A stretch of 64,000 nucleotides of DNA from Arthrobacter sp. OAP107 (GTDB lineage Bacteria; Actinomycetota; Actinomycetes; Actinomycetales; Micrococcaceae), in the NCBI RefSeq assembly GCF_040546765.1, contig NZ_JBEPOK010000001.1, forward strand, positions 744,001-808,000, in the 5' to 3' direction. The notes beneath the pieces are model-generated. The model made no database searches. It was not told the DNA's origin and worked only from the letters and a program-made list of their open reading frames with translations. The translations under genes were made by a program, and so were the position numbers. Below, piece by piece: positions 42,987-51,585 of this stretch. Numbering within the stretch: position 1 is the first letter of the stretch; each line of letters opens with the position of its first letter.

Positions 42987-43735
42987 GGCGCCTGCGGGCC
43001 GAGGTCCGTTGCCGGAGCTATGATCCCTTGGGCCAGCTCGCTCAGCAGCAGGTTTTCCGTGCGGGCGCGGCTGATCATGGCCTGCATGGCTTCCCTTTCG
43101 TTCACCTGGAGCCGTTCCATGAGGGCACCCTTGGCCATGTCGATCAGGCTCCGGCTGTGCAGTGCGCCCTTGAGGGATTCGCTGAGCTGCGCGGCCCGTT
43201 CCCTGGTGTGGATGTTGGACAGCATGAGTGCTGCGGGCTGGGCGAGGAGTGCCAGGACCTGTTGGCTGTGCTGATCAAAGGCGTGGGCCGTATCTGCGTA
43301 GACCTTCAGGGCTCCGATGGCCTCGGCAGTTCCGTTTCCTGTGGCGTCCGGCAGCAGGAGAGGGACACTGATACAGGACAGCAATCCGAGCGGGGCACTG
43401 GCTCTGGCCCACTCCTGCCAGCGGTGCTCCCGGCGAAGGTCATCCACAACGACTGCTTGGGCGCTGGCCCAGGCTGCAAGGCATGGTCCCTCTCCGAGGT
43501 CGTACTGCAGTTGGTCCGCCTGCTTCACAAGGCTGTTTGTGGAAGCTGTGCTGGTTGGCCGGCCCTGGTCGTCGAAGAGTGTAGCCCCTGCGCCCACGCT
43601 GCCGGCCAGGCTTTCATGAGCGGCTTGGGCTATGTTGGCCACAGCCCGGTCAACCGCTGGTTCCGTGAGGAGCAGGCCCGTGACCCGGGCGAAGATCTCG
43701 GGCAGCTCGCCTGCCATTGGGTGCTTTCGCGTCAC
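42983..43735 (-). CDS. GAF-ANTAR regulator 1
   Basis: A 250-residue protein: an N-terminal GAF domain (YDLGEGPCLAAWASAQAVVV) and a C-terminal ANTAR RNA-binding domain (RSLIDMAKGALMERLQVNER). ANTAR proteins prevent transcription termination by binding dual hexaloop hairpins. The start is a GTG at 43735 with GAGG upstream; an ATG 19 bp later lacks one. The GAF GPCL motif, with its cysteine, is shared with the three other GAF-ANTAR proteins in the window. Coupled to the 75-residue protein. Confidence 0.9.
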   Translation of the reverse strand: MTRKHPMAGELPEIFARVTGLLLTEPAVDRAVANIAQAAHESLAGSVGAGATLFDDQGRPTSTASTNSLVKQADQLQYDLGEGPCLAAWASAQAVVVDDLRREHRWQEWARASAPLGLLSCISVPLLLPDATGNGTAEAIGALKVYADTAHAFDQHSQQVLALLAQPAALMLSNIHTRERAAQLSESLKGALHSRSLIDMAKGALMERLQVNEREAMQAMISRARTENLLLSELAQGIIAPATDLGPQAP

Positions 43736-43839
43736 GGGCTGGCCTCACAAGTCATCAGTGTTGTGAACATCCCCTTGGGGGAGACATTCGGCAGGTGATC
43801 TCCATACTAATCCCGGCCTTACCGACGACGCCGGTGGAC

Positions 43840-44601
43840 TTACTGACGGGGCCCGCCATCAGCGGAGGGATCCGGGAGCGCGGCACCGTTGAGGATGTCA
43901 TTGGCGATCTGTTTCAGTTGCTGCTTGCTTGACCGTGCCATTTCATGCAGTAGCTTGGCGGCTTCTTCCCTGCTCCCGCGGGTCTGGGCCATGACGAGGC
44001 TCAGGGCCGCGTCGATTACCGCCCGGGACTGCAGGGCCGTGTGCAGGCCGTCCTGAGGCGCGGGTAGGCGGTGTACGCGAAGCGCCAGGCGGAGGATACG
44101 GGACAGCGACGCGCTGTAGGATTCCACTGCCGATACATTCGCGGCGCCGAACGTGGAGGTGCTCAGGGCGTAGCAGTTCAAGGCGGCTGCAGCGCTGGGC
44201 CCTGCGTCAATGGGAACTGCAAGGACTGACCGAACCCCTTCATTGGTCACCGCCTGTGAGTAACGCTGCCACCTCGCCGACGTTCCAAGGTCCTCGACCA
44301 GAACGGTCCGGCCTTCCCTCAGTGCCGTCAGGCAGGGGCCGTCGTCGAACCCGTACTGCTTTTCATCCATCTGCCTGGCTTTATCGCTGCTGCTGGCCAC
44401 GGTGACAGGCCGGCCGTCGCGCTCGACGGTAATCGCACACAGCATCGGTTCCGGTGCTGCGAGCTTCGATGCCGAGAAAACGGTCAGCTCAAGCAGGAAT
44501 TCGTCAAACCCGGGACTTTTCAGCAGCAGGTCCTGCAGCTGCTCGGGCGTGGGTGCCTGATTTTGCCCGGATGTCGGCAGATGGCCTGACTCAGCGGCCA
44601 T
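43840..44601 (-). CDS. GAF-ANTAR regulator 2
   Basis: A 253-residue protein. A GAF domain spans roughly residues 30-170 (GFDDGPCLTALREGRTVLVE, RSVLAVPID) and an ANTAR domain about 190-245 (RAVIDAALSLVMAQTRGSRE). It lies 104 bp upstream of GAF-ANTAR 1 on the same strand. The ANTAR lysine/aromatic pattern is looser than in paralogues 1 and 3 (LSLVMAQ instead of the usual KGILM), so RNA specificity may differ. Ligand of the GAF domain unknown. Confidence 0.9.
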   Translation of the reverse strand: MAAESGHLPTSGQNQAPTPEQLQDLLLKSPGFDEFLLELTVFSASKLAAPEPMLCAITVERDGRPVTVASSSDKARQMDEKQYGFDDGPCLTALREGRTVLVEDLGTSARWQRYSQAVTNEGVRSVLAVPIDAGPSAAAALNCYALSTSTFGAANVSAVESYSASLSRILRLALRVHRLPAPQDGLHTALQSRAVIDAALSLVMAQTRGSREEAAKLLHEMARSSKQQLKQIANDILNGAALPDPSADGGPRQ

Positions 44602-44827
44602 GCGATGCCCCGATCCACGTGGAGCCGGATGACCGGCCCGTATTTACCGCCGGATTGCTGTCTCCGGAACGATCGTGGACTGGTTGCCTCCACGGCCAAT
44701 GACGTGATGAACGGGCCGATCGCAACCTCTGTGTCCGGCTCGCAGGATGCCTGGCCGGAATATCGCATCGCCTTCACTTTCGAGCCTACTCCCTATGGGC
44801 CGCCCAAGATACTGCAGTAGGTACACG
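44602..44827. other. Gap of about 300 bp between GAF-ANTAR 2 and the DUF3618 operon
   Basis: Short frames on both strands lack ribosome sites and family features, so none is called. Apart from the inverted repeat at 44828 I see nothing specific. The minus-strand promoter of GAF-ANTAR 2 should lie here. Confidence 0.3.
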
Positions 44828-44868
44828 CCGGACCGCTACATCCGTATGTCACGGGCGTAGCGGTCCGG
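44828..44868. terminator. Inverted repeat behind the DUF3618 operon
   Basis: Perfect 12-bp arms (CCGGACCGCTAC and GTAGCGGTCCGG) with a 17-base loop, 30 bp after the DUF3618 stop. No T-run, so termination may be Rho-aided or the hairpin may protect the mRNA end. Confidence 0.55.
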
Positions 44869-44898
44869 TGATGTCGCATGGGCCAAGCTCAGGCCCGC

Positions 44899-45540
44899 TC
44901 AGGTGTTTTGGACGCGGTCTTTGGCGTCGGTGGCTGTTGCTTTGACGTCCTGGGCGGCGGTTTGGCCTTCGTCTTTGACGTGTTGGGCGGCGTCGGTGGC
45001 GGTGGCCTTGACGTTTTCCATGGCTTCCTGGGCGGGTTCTTTCCAGCCTTGGGCCATGTCCTTGGCGGCTTCGGTGAGTTGGGTGGTGACCGGTTCGGCC
45101 GCGGTCTTGAGGGCGTCGGCGGCTTCGCGTTCCTTTTCGCTCGGGGGGATGAGGGAGGAGACGAGGAGCCCGGCGCCGAACGCGATCAGCCCGGCGGCGA
45201 GGGGGTTGCCCTGGGTTTTGGCGGCGACCTGCTGGGGTGCGTCGGCGATTTTCTCGCCGGCGTCGTGCAGAGCGTTGCCGGCGGCGTCGGTGGCCTGGTG
45301 CATTCCGCTGGTGGTGGAGTGGGCGGCGTGGTGCAGGCTGCCGGTGGCGCTGTGGGTGGTGTGCTCGGCGGTGCCCATGACTTTCTCCTTGACTCCGAAG
45401 ACGGCGTCCCTGACTTTGCCGGTCTGGCGGTGGACGATGTTGGAGGGGGTGACTTTGTCGGCGACGGCGTCCACGTTGGTGCCGAGGCGGGCGCGGGTGG
45501 CTTCGATGTCGGCGCGGATGGCGTCCGGGTTCTCACTCAT
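44899..45540 (-). CDS. DUF3618 protein
   Basis: A 213-residue protein with the DUF3618 start (NPDAIRADIEATRARLGTNV), a His/Thr-rich middle, one membrane helix near residue 120 (AAGLIAFGAGLLVSSLI) and a long amphipathic C-terminus with KATATDAA and KATATDAKD repeats like LEA/apolipoprotein-type helices. Probably a membrane-associated stress protein. Its ATG overlaps the stop of the holin-X gene (ATGA). Last gene of a three-gene operon. Confidence 0.9.
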   Translation of the reverse strand: MSENPDAIRADIEATRARLGTNVDAVADKVTPSNIVHRQTGKVRDAVFGVKEKVMGTAEHTTHSATGSLHHAAHSTTSGMHQATDAAGNALHDAGEKIADAPQQVAAKTQGNPLAAGLIAFGAGLLVSSLIPPSEKEREAADALKTAAEPVTTQLTEAAKDMAQGWKEPAQEAMENVKATATDAAQHVKDEGQTAAQDVKATATDAKDRVQNT

Positions 45541-45968
45541 CGGTGGTCTCCGTTCGGTTTGAGGGTGGGCGGGATTTCCCGTGCTGTTTCGACGGTTTGG
45601 GGCATGCCTTTGATGGTTTTGAGTTCCTTGCGTCCCATGGAGGCGAGGATCGCGGCGATGATGCCCCAGAGGACGGCGACGACGACGGCGGACCAGCCCA
45701 GGCCCATGAGCTCGCCGAGGGCGTACCAGAGGGCGATGGAGAGGAACAGGAGCACGAAGTGCCCGGCGATGCCGGCGCCGGCGAGCATGCCGCCGCTTTT
45801 GCCGGCGCGGGTGCCGGACTGTTTGAGTTCGGCCTTGGCGAGTTCGATTTCCTGCCGGATCAGGGTGGACAGGTCCCGGGTGACCTCGCCCAGGAGGTCA
45901 CCGAGGGAGGTGGTGTCGGCCTTGGCGTGCGCGGCCGTCTGTGGGGCATCGGGTATCTGGCTGCTCAC
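45537..45968 (-). CDS. Holin-superfamily (Actinobacterial Holin-X, DUF1469-like) protein
   Basis: A 143-residue protein with an amphipathic N-terminal helix (LSTLIRQEIELAKAELKQSG) and two membrane helices (AGHFVLLFLSIALWYALGEL and AVVVAVLWGIIAAILASMG). Despite the name the family is not phage-linked and travels with DUF3618 genes as here. GTG start overlapping the upstream stop (GTGA). Likely forms a membrane complex with its two neighbours. Confidence 0.9.
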   Translation of the reverse strand: MSSQIPDAPQTAAHAKADTTSLGDLLGEVTRDLSTLIRQEIELAKAELKQSGTRAGKSGGMLAGAGIAGHFVLLFLSIALWYALGELMGLGWSAVVVAVLWGIIAAILASMGRKELKTIKGMPQTVETAREIPPTLKPNGDHR

Positions 45969-46849
45969 AGGGGACGCCCCCCGCCCTCGGTATAGGGGTC
46001 CTCGGGATCCCGCAGCGGAACGCCTGCCGAGCCCGGTGCGTCAAAGCCTGGACGCGCCGGCTCACCGTAAACGGTCTCCGCATAAGTGGTCGGGGTTGCC
46101 TGGGGTGCGTCATAGAGGGGAGCGGCCGGTGCTGCCGTCAGGCTGCTTTCCGTGACCGGCGGCTGGACGGGGTACTGGGGCAGGGTGCCGCCGGTGGATC
46201 CGTAGCCGGCTGCGGTCCCGGTTTCCGGGGCGCCGGCCTGCAGGCTGCGGCCGAGGCGTCCGGCGAGGAGACCGGCGCCTGCCGCGAGGAGCAGGAAGGT
46301 GCCGGGGCGCTGGCGGGCGAAGGACTTGACCTCGTTCAGCAGTGAGCCCGGGTCCCGGTTGTCCAGCCAGGATGCGACAGATTCGGAGCGGTCGGCTGCC
46401 TGGCGGATGAGGTCCGCGGCCACGCCCTGCTGGTCCGGCGCGTCGGCCATGGTGCGCAGCTGCGAGGAGATGTTGCGGATGCCTTCGGCGGCCTTGGCCT
46501 GCTGGGTGCCGGCCTGGTCGGTGAGGTCCGACTTCGCCTGGTGCAGCAGATCGCGGGCGCTGTTCTTGGCTTCATACGCCACGTTCTTCGCCTCGGTCTT
46601 GGCCGTCTCGGCCACATTCTGGGCGGCCCCGGCGGCGTGGCCGGCCACGTTCGCGGCCTCATCCTTCGCGACGTCCTTCTTTGCGGAACCGCCATCCTGG
46701 TAGCCGGTGGTGCCCGTGTAGTCAGTGGTGCCCGCGCCGGTGGTTCCGTAGCCGTTGGTGCCCGCTCCAGTTGTGCCGTAGTCCGTGGTGCCCGAGCCGG
46801 CGGTGCCCAGGCCCGTGGTCTCGGTGCCGAATGGGTTCTCGGTCATCAT
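45965..46849 (-). CDS. Helical membrane-associated stress-type protein
   Basis: A 294-residue protein. The first 50 residues are Gly/Thr/Tyr repeats (TTDYGTTGAGTNGYGTTGAG), followed by an Ala/Lys/Glu-rich coiled stretch (KNVAYEAKNSARDLLHQAKS), one membrane helix (PGTFLLLAAGAGLLAGRL) and a Pro/Ala/Tyr-rich tail. AAGGAAAGAG precedes the ATG at 46849. It heads the operon with holin-X and DUF3618 genes. The Gly/Tyr repeats could phase-separate or bind the wall; this is speculation. Confidence 0.85.
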   Translation of the reverse strand: MMTENPFGTETTGLGTAGSGTTDYGTTGAGTNGYGTTGAGTTDYTGTTGYQDGGSAKKDVAKDEAANVAGHAAGAAQNVAETAKTEAKNVAYEAKNSARDLLHQAKSDLTDQAGTQQAKAAEGIRNISSQLRTMADAPDQQGVAADLIRQAADRSESVASWLDNRDPGSLLNEVKSFARQRPGTFLLLAAGAGLLAGRLGRSLQAGAPETGTAAGYGSTGGTLPQYPVQPPVTESSLTAAPAAPLYDAPQATPTTYAETVYGEPARPGFDAPGSAGVPLRDPEDPYTEGGGRPL

Positions 46850-46900
46850 TGCTCTCTTTCCTTTGAGGGTTAGCTGCTGCTGATGAACCAGCACTCAGCA

Positions 46901-46940
46901 ATAGTAAGCATGATTACCATCCAATAGTAAGTACACTTCC
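46901..46940. promoter_or_regulatory. Composite ATAGTAAGCATGATTA + AAGTAC element
   Basis: ATAGTAAGCATGATTACCAT at 46901-46920 is followed by AATAGTAAGTACACTT, with AAGTAC at 46929, exactly the 28-bp offset seen at 29981. It lies 52 bp before the stress operon on the minus strand and 90 bp before GAF-ANTAR 3 on the plus strand, and so could serve either. A direct repeat GAGTTGAAAA (46946, 46967) follows on the plus side. Confidence 0.6.
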
Positions 46941-47029
46941 TACATGAGTTGAAAAATTGGCACCGGAGTTGAAAAGCCTTGCGGGGCGTAGTCTGGCAGT
47001 AGGAGTTGGTCTGTTGAAACGAGGCTGCT

Positions 47030-47776
47030 ATGGGCGATCAAGCCCGTGCGTGGGACCGTCAGGACGTCGCGGTACGGCTCCAGGAACTGGTTCTGGAGAG
47101 CCTTGATGTCGGAGATTTCCTTGGGGAACTGGCTGAGTACGCCGCGGCCTTCTTCTCGGCACCCGGGATCAAAGTGCGGTGCGCCTTCACCGTCCTCCGG
47201 AGGAAGAAATCGGCCACGGTGGCCAGCAGCGATGCGCAGGCCCGGATGCTTGACGAAGTCCAGTTGGCGTTTGGCGAAGGTCCCTGCCTGGTTGCCATGC
47301 AGGAGATGTCTACCGTTCATGTGCCGGACGTAGACACCGAATCCCGTTGGCCTGCATATATGTCGGCCCTGGCCGGCCATGGTGTGGGTTCAATCCTCGC
47401 GGTGCCGCTGGCGCTGGAGGGCGAAGCCCGGGCCGCGCTCAACCTCTTTTCGCCCCGGCCGCACGGATTCAGCGGTGAGGACATCACCGGCGGGGAAGAA
47501 TTCGCAGCCCAGGCCTCCAAGAGCCTTCGGCTTGCCCTCCACATTGCCCAGCTGACTGAGGCGAGAAACAACCTCACTGCCGCCATGCGGTCGCGCACCG
47601 CAATAGACATTGCTACCGGAATCATCATGGCCGAGAACAGGTGCGGCCAAGAGGCCGCCCTGCAGGTCCTTAAGACGGCATCGAGCCTGAGGAACGTGAA
47701 ACTGCGTGACGTCGCAGTGTCGGTCGCCGCCTCGGTCTGCGGCGATTCCGCGCTATCCACCCACTTCGATGAATGA
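47030..47776 (+). CDS. GAF-ANTAR regulator 3
   Basis: A 248-residue protein with a GAF domain (LAFGEGPCLVAMQEMSTVHV, GSILAVPLALEGEARAALNL) and a C-terminal ANTAR domain that is the most canonical of the set (RTAIDIATGIIMAENRCGQE then RNVKLRDVA). It is divergent from the membrane stress operon and shares its control region with the composite element at 46901, so it may regulate that operon by antitermination. selO follows 33 bp downstream on the same strand. Confidence 0.92.
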   Translation: MGDQARAWDRQDVAVRLQELVLESLDVGDFLGELAEYAAAFFSAPGIKVRCAFTVLRRKKSATVASSDAQARMLDEVQLAFGEGPCLVAMQEMSTVHVPDVDTESRWPAYMSALAGHGVGSILAVPLALEGEARAALNLFSPRPHGFSGEDITGGEEFAAQASKSLRLALHIAQLTEARNNLTAAMRSRTAIDIATGIIMAENRCGQEAALQVLKTASSLRNVKLRDVAVSVAASVCGDSALSTHFDE

Positions 47777-47809
47777 GCTGGCCTGTCGGCATCGCCTTAT
47801 GCTTGAAAG

Positions 47810-49273
47810 ATGAGCGCTAAAGCCGCATCAACCGTTACCTTTGAGCGCCGCTTCGCCACGGAGCTGGCAGAGATGGCCATCCCCTGGAAGGCGGAGGAGG
47901 TGCCTGCCCCGAGGCTGCTCGTCCTGAACGAGCCGCTGGCCGCCGAGCTGGGCCTGGACCCGGAGATCCTGCGGAGCCCGGAAGGGCTCCCGCTGCTGAT
48001 CGGCAACGCGGTCCCCGACGGCGCCACTCCGGTTGCGCAGGCATACTCCGGCCACCAGTTCGGCTGGTTTGCGCCGCGGCTGGGCGACGGCCGCGCGCTC
48101 CTGCTCGGTGAGATTTCCGACGTCGAAGGCCGCCTCCGCGACATCCACCTGAAGGGCTCCGGCCGCACCCCCTTTGCCCGGGGCGGCGACGGTTTTGCCG
48201 TTGTGGGGCCTATGCTGCGTGAATACATCGTCAGCGAAGCGATGCACGCCCTGGGCATCCCCACCACACGGTCACTCGCCGTCGTGGCCACCGACCGTTC
48301 CGTCCAGCGGGAGACGGTGCTGCCGGGTGCGGTGCTCACACGCGTCGCAAGCAGCCATCTGCGGGTGGGAAGTTTCCAGTATGCGCGCGTTGCCGGCGAG
48401 GAAGGGCTCCTGCGGCGCCTTGCGGACCATGCCATCGCAAGGCACTATCCCGATGCGGCGGCGGCGGAGAATCCGTATCTCGCCCTGTTCGAAGCGGTGA
48501 TCAGCGCGCAGGCGTCACTGCTGGCCCAGTGGATGCTGGTGGGCTTCATCCACGGCGTCATGAACACGGACAACATGGCCATCTCGGGGGAGACCATCGA
48601 CTACGGACCGTGCGCCTTCATGGACGCCTTTGACCCGGCCACCGTCTACAGTTCGATCGACGAGACCGGCCGCTACGCCTACGCCAACCAGCCGCTCATT
48701 GCAGAGTGGAACCTGACACGCCTGGCGGAGGCAATCCTGCCGCTGTTCGACGGGGACGAGGAGTGGGCGGTCGCGCTTGCCCAGGAGTCGCTGGGTGCTT
48801 TCCGCGAGCAGTACAGCGCCGCCTGGCTGGCCGGCATGAAGGCGAAGCTCGGGCTCGACAGCGGCGTCGTTGACGACGTGGCTTCGCCCCTGATTGACGA
48901 GATACTCGGGCTTCTTCGGGAGGGGCGCGTCGATTACACGTCGTTCTTCCGCCGTCTCGGAACCGCAGCCCGCGGCAAGGATGAGCCCGCGCGAAACTTG
49001 TTTCCTGAACCGCAGGCCTTCCTGGCGTGGGCCAGGCGCTGGCGGGCCCTGAATCCGGATGCGGAGACGATGGACCGGGTCAACCCGGCGTATGTACCCC
49101 GCAACCACCTTGTTGAGGAGGCACTCGACGCTGCGACGAATGGCGACCTTGATCCGCTCCGGCGGCTGCTCGAAGCGGTGACGGACCCGTATCGCGAGCG
49201 TCCCGGCGTCGAACGTTATGCAGAGGCCGCGCCGGAAAGCTTTGGCCCCTACAGGACCTTCTGCGGAACCTGA
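47810..49273 (+). CDS. selO: Protein adenylyltransferase SelO (YdiU/UPF0061)
   Basis: A 487-residue pseudokinase-fold enzyme that AMPylates protein hydroxyls, linked to redox stress in other bacteria. Seen: [35 protein letters not shown] and the [20 protein letters not shown] active-site stretch. The C-terminus ends FCGT: a cysteine where animal homologues have selenocysteine. The start is the ATG 33 bp after GAF-ANTAR 3; the ribosome site is weak, so the two genes may be cotranscribed. Confidence 0.95.
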   Translation: MSAKAASTVTFERRFATELAEMAIPWKAEEVPAPRLLVLNEPLAAELGLDPEILRSPEGLPLLIGNAVPDGATPVAQAYSGHQFGWFAPRLGDGRALLLGEISDVEGRLRDIHLKGSGRTPFARGGDGFAVVGPMLREYIVSEAMHALGIPTTRSLAVVATDRSVQRETVLPGAVLTRVASSHLRVGSFQYARVAGEEGLLRRLADHAIARHYPDAAAAENPYLALFEAVISAQASLLAQWMLVGFIHGVMNTDNMAISGETIDYGPCAFMDAFDPATVYSSIDETGRYAYANQPLIAEWNLTRLAEAILPLFDGDEEWAVALAQESLGAFREQYSAAWLAGMKAKLGLDSGVVDDVASPLIDEILGLLREGRVDYTSFFRRLGTAARGKDEPARNLFPEPQAFLAWARRWRALNPDAETMDRVNPAYVPRNHLVEEALDAATNGDLDPLRRLLEAVTDPYRERPGVERYAEAAPESFGPYRTFCGT

Positions 49274-49278
49274 GTGGG

Positions 49279-49434
49279 TTAGCTGGCGCCGGGGTGCACC
49301 AGCGTGTCCGGATCCAGCTCGCTCGCCGGCGCGTCGGACAGTCCCTGCGGCGTAAGGTCCAGGTCGTCCAAAGCGGTCATGGCTGCAATCGGGGCGGCGT
49401 TCAACCCGGCGCCCGGGGCGATGGTGTTAGTCAT
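49279..49434 (-). CDS. Small acidic protein, 51 residues
   Basis: An ATG at 49434 with AGGAG ten bases upstream opens MTNTIAPGAGLNAAPIAAMT followed by an acidic half (ALDDLDLTPQGLSD). No signal peptide, helix or cysteine. It converges on selO with five bases between stops. The ribosome site and compact position make it plausible, but composition is simple and no homologue is known to me. Confidence 0.45.
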   Translation of the reverse strand: MTNTIAPGAGLNAAPIAAMTALDDLDLTPQGLSDAPASELDPDTLVHPGAS

Positions 49435-49657
49435 GGTTATCTGTCTCCTGAAGTGAGCGGGGCGGTGCATTGTGTGCTGACTCGCTATTTTCCTTGGAAA
49501 CGTTGCGCGTGCCAAAGTTGCGCGGGGAAGGCGATTGGTGTAGTCCGATCCGGATTGTGTCAGTCCCGGGCGTGCGGCGGAAGGGAATGGACGACGCCGG
49601 CACCCCCTAATGTGCAGGCCGAAAGGGCCAGGGCGGAGGCAGTTTTGTGACGGTCGG

Positions 49658-50425
49658 TTACACCTCGTCGCCGTCGATGATGTTCTGGGCGAGTCGGTGC
49701 AGCGGCTCGTTGCGGCGCCGGGAGGCGCTGATGAGCGTGGCCAGCGCCTGTTCGCGGCTGACGTGGAGGCGCTCCATGATGATCCCGGTGGCCGTTCCGA
49801 TGGCATCGCGGGCGCCGAGGGCGCCGATGAGCCCGTCGCTGAGGCGTTCTGCGGCGTCGCGGGCCTGGGCGTTGGCAAGCATCAGCGCAGCAGGACGCGC
49901 CAAGAGTTCAATCAGGCGGACGGCTTGGGGATCGAAGCCATCGGGAACGGGGGAGTAAACCTTCAGGGCGCCGATGGCGCCGTCGGGAGTGGACAGCGGC
50001 GCGCTGACCACCGAGCGCAACGGCAGATCGGTGGTGGCCCGGCTCCAGGCGGGCCAGCGGTGATCGGTACGGCTGTCCGCCACCGTAACGGTTGCCTGCT
50101 GGGCCCAGGCCGTAAGGCACGGGCCCTGTCCAAGGTCGTACTGGAGCTGGTCTGCCTGCATGACGTCCGGATCGGTGGAGGCTGTGCTGGTGCGCCGGCC
50201 GCGCGTATCCATCAGGCTGACTCCCGCACCCCAGGTCCCGGGGATGGCTTCCTTCAGGCCATGGGCGAGCGCCGAAACTGCTTCGTCGACGGTTTCGTGG
50301 GTCAGTAAAAGGTCGGCGATCCGGGCGGTGAGGGCCGCCAGCTCGTCGGCGAGGGGCAGGTTGGCTCGCATCAGGACCTGGCTGATACTCGGTGCCGGGA
50401 CGGCCCGCGGGGCCCGAGCCGGCAC
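49658..50425 (-). CDS. GAF-ANTAR regulator 4
   Basis: A 255-residue protein with an N-terminal GAF domain (YDLGQGPCLTAWAQQATVTV, SAPLSTPDGAIGALKVYSPV) and an ANTAR domain (RDAIGTATGIIMERLHVSRE). It is closest to GAF-ANTAR 1: both have STASTxxxxxQADQLQYDLG. The start is a GTG at 50425 with GGGAA upstream; ATG at Met19 is an alternative. Monocistronic, divergent from the ArsR-ANTAR-like gene across about 280 bp in which I see no further gene. Confidence 0.9.
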   Translation of the reverse strand: MPARAPRAVPAPSISQVLMRANLPLADELAALTARIADLLLTHETVDEAVSALAHGLKEAIPGTWGAGVSLMDTRGRRTSTASTDPDVMQADQLQYDLGQGPCLTAWAQQATVTVADSRTDHRWPAWSRATTDLPLRSVVSAPLSTPDGAIGALKVYSPVPDGFDPQAVRLIELLARPAALMLANAQARDAAERLSDGLIGALGARDAIGTATGIIMERLHVSREQALATLISASRRRNEPLHRLAQNIIDGDEV

Positions 50426-50705
50426 GGCGGCAAAATTCCCGGCCGTGCAAGGGTGGAGGCTGCTGAAGGAGGCACTCGCGTTCGTTCCTTTCCCGGGCCG
50501 CGAGTGCCGTCCGGGAGGCAGACTGCAGCGGCGAACGTAATAAGACGATTATCTCAGCGGAAGGCGCGCGCCGCGAGGGGTGCGGGCCTTTTTATATGCA
50601 GCGGATCGACCGGGAACGTACTGACCGGGCAAACACGAGCTTCTGTAATCATTGTGCGAGAGGATAATCGCTTACAAGGACGTGTTTCCCCACATAGGAG
50701 CGACG

Positions 50706-51281
50706 GTGCTCGGACTGACTGGATCCGCGGAACGGGTCGCGGCCGCTGAAGCGGAGTTGTTCAAGGCGCTGGCGCATCCCGCCCGGGTCCGGGTCCTGGC
50801 TGTGCTCACGGCCGGGCCAGCGTCGGTGCCCGATCTGTGTTCGGCCACCGGGCTCAAGCCCTCGCACCTGGCCGGGCAACTCGCCCAGTTGCGTGCCCAG
50901 CACCTTGTAACCGGGCGCCGCTCAGAGGGCAAGCTGCAGTACTGGCTGTCTTATCCCCAGATTGCAGACCTGCTCTGGGCCGCTGGATCAGTCCTTAACG
51001 CGCGGGCTACGGCTGACGCGGACGGCCTTTCCGGCACCGGCGTACCTGGCGCAGGTTCCGGACCTGCTGATGAGGTGATCCGGACGGATGAGTCCGTGGC
51101 GGTACTGGAGGAGTCCCTGGCCAGGCGGGCGTTGATAAGCAACGCACTGCGTTCCGTCAGCGCTCGCACCGGCCGTAGCGTCGAGGAAGCGCTGGCGGGA
51201 CTCCTGACCGATGCCCGGGAACGGAACCTTACCCTAACTGAAGTTTCCGTCGAGACCGTGGCAGGCCGCCGGAGCGAGTGA
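50706..51281 (+). CDS. ArsR-type regulator with ANTAR-like C-terminus
   Basis: A 191-residue protein. Residues about 12-85 are an ArsR winged helix (LFKALAHPARVRVLAVLTAG, LKPSHLAGQLAQLRAQHLV). The C-terminal 50 residues (RRALISNALRSVSARTGRSV then EALAGLLTDARERNLTLTEV) follow the helix pattern of an ANTAR domain, though the basic/aromatic contacts are reduced. No metal-site cysteines typical of ArsR are present (one Cys only). GTG at 50706 is set by AGGAG. A DNA-binding plus RNA-binding fusion would be unusual. Confidence 0.75.
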   Translation: MLGLTGSAERVAAAEAELFKALAHPARVRVLAVLTAGPASVPDLCSATGLKPSHLAGQLAQLRAQHLVTGRRSEGKLQYWLSYPQIADLLWAAGSVLNARATADADGLSGTGVPGAGSGPADEVIRTDESVAVLEESLARRALISNALRSVSARTGRSVEEALAGLLTDARERNLTLTEVSVETVAGRRSE

Positions 51282-51585
51282 CGTTAGGCGGTCCCGGCGC
51301 CCAGAAGTGCGGGTGCCTACGTTTCACGCACTAAAGGTTAGCGCTCTTGACGGGCTGGCGGCACTGGGCGAGACTCGTGATTGAGGAATTGATGAATTCA
51401 TCATTTTTTCAATCCTCTCCATTGGGGGCCCTCTGCTCCGGGCAGGCGCAGAGGGGCCGGAGCGTCGCGGGGCGGGTAAATCACTTCACCGTCCAGGGGG
51501 CCGCGGAGTAGACGGAAAGGGGCCGGAACAGCGTGGTTCCGTCCCCTTTCCGATTGCCACGCGGATACAGCGCGGCCCAACTGCG
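51282..51585. other. Gene-free stretch with a long hairpin
   Basis: A 17-base-arm inverted repeat (CGGAAAGGGGCCGGAAC, 51513-51552, one mismatch) lies 34 bp behind the VOC stop and is its likely terminator on the minus strand. TGATGAATTCATCA plus six T at 51390-51409 may end the ArsR-ANTAR transcript on the plus strand. A 62-codon minus frame through the hairpin is rejected. Confidence 0.55.

Noticed and set aside
44605..44820. Short frames on both strands between GAF-ANTAR 2 and the DUF3618 operon
   Set aside because: No ribosome site, no hydrophobic or motif pattern, and the opposing frames overlap almost completely.
45537..45968. Phage remnant on the basis of a holin-like protein
   Set aside because: The holin-X/DUF1469 family is chromosomal and travels with DUF3618 genes; no endolysin, integrase or structural genes adjoin.
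47810..49273. Selenocysteine in SelO
   Set aside because: The C-terminus encodes an ordinary cysteine (TGC) followed by Gly-Thr and a TGA stop; no in-frame internal TGA or SECIS-like hairpin is needed.
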